This document shows positions 59,112 through 64,000 of a stretch of 64,000 nucleotides of DNA, piece after piece. Under the pieces are notes generated by a model, which did no database searches, was not told the origin of the DNA, and was given only the letters and a program-made list of their open reading frames with translations. Source of the DNA: Canna indica. Taxonomy: Eukaryota > Streptophyta > Magnoliopsida > Zingiberales > Cannaceae. How positions within the stretch are numbered: the first letter of the stretch is position 1; each line of letters starts with the position of its first letter. The position numbers and the translations under genes were made by a program. The stretch lies in the NCBI GenBank assembly GCA_034359265.1, contig CP136891.1, forward strand, positions 78,856,501-78,920,500, written 5' to 3'.

Positions 59112-60330
59112 GTTTGAGCAAGAAGAAGTGCCGAGGAGCATTTCTTCTACTATTCGATGATACATGCACGGGGCATGGCCTACGTGGTCTCACGTGCCTA
59201 GCGAGCACATCGACATGTTATGGCGCGAGTTTGAGGCACGTATTATTATTATTTTTTACATGCATGATGATATATTAATATTGGTACTGATATTATTATT
59301 TTGCAGGCTCGCTATACATGGGCCGAGGACCAGAGGCCCTTCATTTACGCTGCCTGGGAGGCTATTTCCCGAGCAAGGTACAACGGGCAGCTGGGGCAGG
59401 CTCGGTCCCAAGCGATGGCCCGAGCTGGGACCACTAACATCGCGAAGACTCGGGGATATGGCCCCGGTTGGATTACTCCGGATATATGGGACCAGCTCGT
59501 GGGGATATGGTCGACGGATCGATGGCAGGAGGTTTCTCGGAATGCGGCTAGAAATCGCATGTCGGGGGGAGCAGCGCGTCACACCGGCGGCTCTGTTGCA
59601 TTTGCAGTGCATGCAAACCGTATGGTAAGTATATCTTTTAATTATATATTTTATTTGTTATTATGTGTACTAATTAATGTATTTGTTTTGTAAATGTAGA
59701 CGACGATGTCGGATGACGGGAGTGTCCAGCGACCCTCCCCGATGGCGGTGTTTGAGCGGACTCACCGTCGAGCACATGGGACGGGAGAGTACATCGACAA
59801 CCGCGCTGCATACATTATGGTAATTATATATTTGTTTAAATTATTCATTATATATTTATAATTTAAGTTTTATGATAAATATTAAACAAAAAATCAAACT
59901 TGAGTAGGAGACCTACAGCCAGACGGTGGTGCAGCGCGGGGGTACCCCCGAGGACTTTGACGCAGCATCGTGGGTCGAGGCCGCAGGTGGCTGGGACCAT
60001 GGCCGCGTATATGGCTTCGCAGATAGTGGTCATGCGCGAGCAGTGCTAGGGCCACTTGGGGCACCGACCCCTCCGGTCGCTGGTGAGCGGCCGTCCATCT
60101 CTAGATCCAGTTATGATCATAGTAGCAGAATAAGGACTCTAGAGGAGACGGTCGCGCGTCAGACTCAGATGATGGAGGAGATGCATGCTATGCTACGCAA
60201 CATGTCAGGTCATCCCGAAGCAGACATCTCTTCGGCATCATCTAATCCATCGTCCTCGAGTCAGTCCACGCCGGTGTACACTCAAGCACTCCAGACCCCG
60301 CCATATGATCCAAACCATCCTCCATCGTGA
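59112..60330 (+). pseudogene. Transposase_24-type gene of CACTA C (downstream exons)
   Basis: Exons follow splice signals: 59112 to about 59235, 59307-59625, 59700-59819 and 59908-60330. They read WPTWSHVPSEHIDMLWREFE, then RYTWAEDQRPFIYAAW...YGPGWITPDIWDQLVGIWSTD, then VFERTHRRAHGTGEYID, then a C-terminal coiled-coil (RIRTLEETVARQTQMMEEMH) and a Ser/Pro-rich tail. A TGA at 59158-59160 breaks the first exon. Known relatives bind the element's ends or assist TNP2. Confidence 0.7.
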
Positions 60331-61049
60331 TCGTGAGATTTTTTGTTTGGATATTGAACTTGTTACTGAGATATTGAACTTGTTTAACTTATTTTGTTTG
60401 GATATTGATACTTCAATTTTGCATTTGAATTGTTTTTATACTATCGTGGATAATTATCAATATAAATATAATTGTTTTGATGTATATCTTGGTGTGTTTG
60501 TGATGTGTGAATGAATGTGTGTATGAGGTGTTTGTGATGTGTGAATGAATGTGTGTATAAGGGTATGGGTGTGTGAGTTATGTATCAGATAATGTATCAA
60601 TGTATCAATGGAAATTTGAAATTTTCAATTTTTCTGTTTGCAGGTGTACATCATCAGCAACAGCTTTCCCACGGCCGTCCGTGGGAAAGCCGTTGCTAAA
60701 AGTGTATCGAAAGTCGTTGCTGATGACCTACAGCAACGGTTTAGCGACGAGGTTTTACTAACGGCGTTGCTACGGACTCGTGGCCGCGCGTTGCTATTAA
60801 TGTTATCAGCAACGGCTCCGGGTCTATGGCAAAACCGTCGCTGATAATATTTTTAGCGACGGCCCGAGCGGCCGTTGCTGATAATGTTTTGAGCGACGGC
60901 CCGAGCGGCCGTTGCTGATCCGTTGCTAAGTTATCAGCAACGCGACTTTCTGTCACGGCTCTATTGCAACGGCTCGGCCGTTGCTGATGCTCTTCACAAC
61001 GGCTCAGCAACGGCATCAGCCGTTGCTGATGCCCATTTTTCTAGTAGTG

Positions 61050-61466
61050 ATACTGTGATGAATGCAATTAAATGATGGCCTAGGGACGGCTAAGGATATA
61101 TGAGCCACTCACTGAGTTCCTTTGAACTCACTCTCGCTTTCTTTATTGTTTTTGATTCAGCTCCATAGCAGTAGATGTATTGTGGCACATGCGACGCAGC
61201 TGGGTGGCGAGTTTAGGGAGTAGATCTCGTGACACGAAGTCGTAGTAGAGTCTAGGACAGTTATCTTTATTTTGTTTCTTTCAGACATCATGTATTTGAG
61301 ACTTTCTTTTTAGAGTGTCCAATACTTGTATATTATTATGTTATTTTCCCTTTGGAATTGCATGGTTGTATATTTTATTTCTGCATCTTAGTCATGTCTG
61401 ATAGTCTTCGGGGTACGAACATGTACTCTGACCGGTTACGTGACCTTAGGATTTTGAGGCATGACA
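61050..61466 (+). other. 3' part of the split solo LTR
   Basis: Continues the LTR after CACTA C. It includes the conserved TCTTCGGGGTACGAAC-like box close to the end, which appears inverted near 17320 in the other LTR. No gene. Confidence 0.6.
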
Positions 61467-61849
61467 TTACAAGTTTGTCACTATATTTTGATATCGAAAT
61501 CGACAGTCTCGAAACCATAGAAAACAAAACCATATGGTGTTTTCATTTTTATTAAGAAAGCCAATTTCATCAAAACCTATTTTCATTCTGATTTCGATTC
61601 ACTATCATGAAAACGCTGAACTGAACATGTTTTCGTAAGCAACTTTGATTTCAGTAAAATCAAAACCATGAAAACATATCGGCTTAGTTTTGCTAACCAA
61701 CCCTTAGGAATTATTAAGCTAGACTGTAATAAATATTTGAGCAATTCAAGTTTGATTCTATATTTTTTTGTCAAAAAAAAACTAGAATTCAAGCTCATGA
61801 CAAGTTTAAAAGTTAAAATCACTAGCAGTCGCATTCTTAATTTAATGGG

Positions 61850-62050
61850 TGTAATGGGTTATCGGGCTATCGGACCAGCTCGGCTCAATAGCACCTAGCC
61901 CGACCCGGCACGATAACGGTTCGGGCCTTATCAGGTTGGCTCGATAATGGCCCGACACTATAAGGGTCAATCCGAGCACGATTTTATCGTGTCGAGCCCA
62001 TGTCGGGCTATCGAGCTATCGGGCCAAGCTAAAATTTGTCATCCCTAAAT
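61850..62050. mobile_element. Decayed hAT-MITE relative with CGGGCTATCGGGC-like motifs
   Basis: GC-rich interior resembling 11595-12050 (repeated TCGGGCTATCG and CCCGATAA-type phrases). The right end TTTGTCATCCCTAA resembles the family's TTTTGCCACTCCTA. The left end and the target duplication are not clear. Confidence 0.45.
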
Positions 62051-62929
62051 GCAGGACGTACAACTTCTTCAAAAAGTACAACTTTCTACAAAATACATGA
62101 ATCTTGCATTGTATTCAAAAGAAAAAGATAATCTTATTATCATATTTGCATCTAATACTGAACTTATATTTCAGCAATTTCTCAGATCCGGATTTTGGGA
62201 ATGAGAAATTCCCAAGTCCGGATCTAACATTGGGGAATTCCCAAAACAGAAATTGAGTAGAATAAATACTCATTTTGCCCCTGGCCAAAGTCTCTAATCA
62301 GTTAGAGACTTTGGCCAAAAATTAATATATATATATATATATATAATTTTAATTTATAAAATACTTTTTATGATAAAAATAAAATATTAGAGAATAAAAA
62401 ATATATATTTTTTAAACTCTCTAATGTATTAAAGACTTGTGTACAAAGTTTATAAATTTAAATTTAAATTAAAAATTATGAAATATTTTGATGTAAATTT
62501 TTTTTTTTTTGTAGATCATAATACCTATTTTGTATCATTAAAAAATTATTTTATGAATTCAAATATTTTTTAAAAGAAATTATGAAATTATTATAGACTT
62601 TGCACAAAAGTCTTCAATGAGTTAGAGACCTTTGTTTATAGTAATTTTATAGTTATAAAAAATAAAATTTAATTCATAAAAAAATATATGTGATATAAAA
62701 GATGTGCTAGAGTCTATCAAAAAATTTTGGACAAAAAATATTTCACTAACATCACAGTTAAAAAATAGTTCTATAGACTTTGAACAAAAGTCTCTAAATA
62801 AAATTTAATGCATTAAAAACTTTTGTCCAAAGTCTATAATATCAAAAATATTTTATAATTTTTAATTTAAATTTGAATTTATAGGCTTTGTGCAAAACTC
62901 TCTAATGATTTAGAGAGTTTGAAAATATA

Positions 62930-64000
62930 TTTTTTAGACTCTAACACCTAATTTTATACCTCCTTTTTATAAATTAAAATTATTTTATATATTTTTTAAA
63001 CTTTTTAACTAATGTCTCTAATTGGTTAGAGAGTTTGAAAATGTATTTTTTTATAATCTAACACTTTATTTATACATCATTAGAGAGTTTGAAAATGTAT
63101 TTTTTGGAATCTAACATCTCATTTCTATTATACCTTCTTTTTTATATAAATTAAAATTAATTTTTATATATTTTTTAAACTTTTTAACTAATGTGTCTAA
63201 CTGGTTAGAGAGTTTGAAAATATTTTTTTTTAGAATCTAACACCTCATTTCTATATCATTAGAAAGTTTGAAAATGTATTTTTTAGAATCTAACATCTCA
63301 CTTCTATTATACATTATTTTTTTTATAAATTAAAATTATTTTGGGTAAATTACACTGACCTCCTCTCTATTTGTAATTTTATCTTATAACCCCCTGAGTT
63401 TTGTAAAAGATTACACAAACCTTTCCTAAAAAAATTACTCAAAGATTACTCAGGGGAGGTGATTGTAATTTGGACAAATAGAGGGGGGTCAGTGTAATTT
63501 CACTAAACCTCAGGGGAGGTCAGTGTAATTTTACCCAATTATTTTTTATATTTTTTTTTATATTTTTTAAACTTTTTAACTAATGTCTCTAACTGATTAG
63601 AGAGTTTGAAAATGTATTTTTTTAAAATCTAACACCTCATTTCTATATCATTAGAGAGTTTGAAGATGTATTTTTTAGAATCTAACATCTCATTTCTATT
63701 ATACCTCCTTTTTTTATAAATTAAAATTATTTTTTCTATTTTTTTTTATATTTTTTAAACTTTTTAACTAATGTGGTTAGAGTTTGAAAATGTATTTTTT
63801 TAGAATCTAACACCTCATTTCTATATCATTAGAGAGTTTGAAAATATATTTTTTAGAATCTAACATCTCATTTCTATTATACCTCCTTTTTTTATAAATT
63901 AAAATTATTTTTAATATTTTTTATATATTTTTTAAACTTTTTAACTAATGTCTCTAATCGGTTAGAGAGTTTGAAAATATATTTTTTTAGAATCTAACAC
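62930..64000. repeat. Tandem repeat array, about 180-bp unit
   Basis: Units contain TAACTAATGTCTCTAA, a TTAGAGAGTTTGAAAATG phrase (often twice) and CTAACACCTCATTTCTAT. Repeated landmarks lie at about 63008, 63186, 63579, 63765 and 63943, so the spacing is 178-186 bases apart from one gap filled by a 194-bp insertion. Confidence 0.75.
63343..63536. mobile_element. Small TIR element (MULE-type MITE), 194 bp
   Basis: The ends GGGTAAATTACACTGACC and, inverted, GGGTAAAATTACACTGACC are flanked by the 9-bp duplication AATTATTTT (63334-63342 and 63537-63545). It interrupts one unit of the tandem array. The 9-bp TSD fits the Mutator superfamily. Confidence 0.75.

Larger units (their letters stand above)
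56130..61052 (+). mobile_element. CACTA element C, 4.9 kb, inside the solo LTR
   Basis: The element spans 56133-61049 with duplication ATA on both sides (56130-56132 and 61050-61052). Terminal repeats begin CACTACTAGAAA. Subterminal regions (56150-56440 and 60650-61035) contain many ATCAGCAACGGC repeats in both orientations. Inside are a 26-bp repeat array, the hairpin, a truncated TNP2 reading frame and a Transposase_24-type gene. The internal deletion that removed the TNP2 C-terminal half makes it non-autonomous. Confidence 0.9.
54402..61472 (+). mobile_element. Solo LTR, about 2.1 kb, split by CACTA C
   Basis: The LTR spans 54408-61466, starts TGTAATACTCG and ends GGCATGACA, with TTACAA on both sides (54402-54407 and 61467-61472; 5 bp plus one ambiguous base). 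It is the same family as the LTR at 17278-20363 in the opposite orientation. A TATTTATA promoter-like box lies at 54703-54710. There are no retrotransposon genes. Confidence 0.75.
53369..61703. mobile_element. PIF/Harbinger-like element interrupted by an LTR and a CACTA element
   Basis: Sequence from 53369 to about 54407 and from 61467 to 61703 aligns with the element at 33425-34331 (shared phrases such as TTTTTTGGTTTGATTTTAGT on one side and GTCACTATATTTTGATA on the other). The right end GCTAACCAACCC is followed by TTA, but a matching left duplication is not clear. A stretch of about 400 bases inside (near 53570-53990) is repeated at about 54030-54400, an internal tandem duplication. Confidence 0.6.
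62175..64000 (+). mobile_element. End of a second MULE-like element, running off the right edge
   Basis: At 62175-62260 the sequence has a foldback (ATCCGGATTTTGGGAAT and AAATTCCCAAGTCCGGAT) placed and built like the MULE terminus at 12963. The first AGTCTCTAATCAGTTAGAGACT palindrome-type motif follows at 62290, the motif otherwise confined to that MULE. No gene is seen up to the window edge. Confidence 0.5.

Noticed and set aside
61850..62050. Possible complete hAT MITE
   Set aside because: The right end resembles the family, but I could not find the matching left end or an 8-bp duplication, so it is listed only as a decayed relative.
62930..64000. Possible centromeric satellite
   Set aside because: The unit is near 180 bp, as in many plant satellites, but only about five units are present, they contain the MULE palindrome, and the array starts within an element-like end.
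1..64000. CRISPR arrays, tRNA or rRNA genes, viral insertions
   Set aside because: No regular spacer-repeat pattern, no tRNA cloverleaf apart from the SINE boxes, no rRNA segments and no viral protein signatures were seen.

Overview
The window is nuclear DNA of a flowering plant. It is AT-rich, genes have GT-AG introns, and it holds a plant cytosolic sulfotransferase, plant-type CACTA (En/Spm) and MULE transposons, L1-type LINEs, hAT and PIF/Harbinger MITEs, a tRNA-type SINE and solo LTRs. I cannot name the species. There are no rRNA, tRNA, CRISPR, phage or bacterial features. Almost everything outside the sulfotransferase is transposable-element sequence, much of it with exact target-site duplications (TSDs).

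Backbone: two collinear copies of one segment lie in direct tandem. Copy A runs from base 1 to about 35,988 and copy B from about 38,618 to about 47,632. Each starts with the 5' part of a minus-strand sulfotransferase gene and its promoter, then a shared AT-rich spacer, a 5'-truncated minus-strand LINE, and the start of a plus-strand LINE. Subtracting the recognisable insertions leaves about 8.5 kb in each copy. Nearly all large insertions are in copy A, and copy B supplies the empty site for each.

Copy A insertions, left to right: an 8.4-kb CACTA element (2151-10557) with TNP2-type transposase and Transposase_24-type genes; a hAT MITE (11595-12050) nested in an older hAT MITE; an 11.7-kb MULE (12963-24697) with a Mutator-type transposase and a convergent Ulp1-like protease gene, the latter split by a 3.1-kb solo LTR (17278-20363); a SINE followed by a CACTA-ended segment (about 25348-30655) with captured WRKY and MATE exons; a hAT MITE (31286-31912); and a PIF/Harbinger-type element (33425-34331). 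Copy B has one private hAT MITE (39179-39699).

Between the copies lies the only apparently intact host gene, a 347-aa sulfotransferase (37791-38834, minus). To the right, a plus-strand LINE is interrupted by a 2.2-kb CACTA deletion derivative (49044-51290). A PIF/Harbinger-like element (about 53369-61703) contains a solo LTR (54408-61466), which contains a 4.9-kb CACTA element (56133-61049). The right edge (from about 62175) is the end of a second MULE-like element, filled with tandem repeats and the same palindromic motif found in the first MULE.

The most unusual signal is a roughly 190-200-nt near-perfect hairpin just upstream of the TNP2 reading frame, kept in all three CACTA elements although the rest of their non-coding sequence has diverged. 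It looks like a transposon-borne small-RNA precursor or a conserved regulatory structure.
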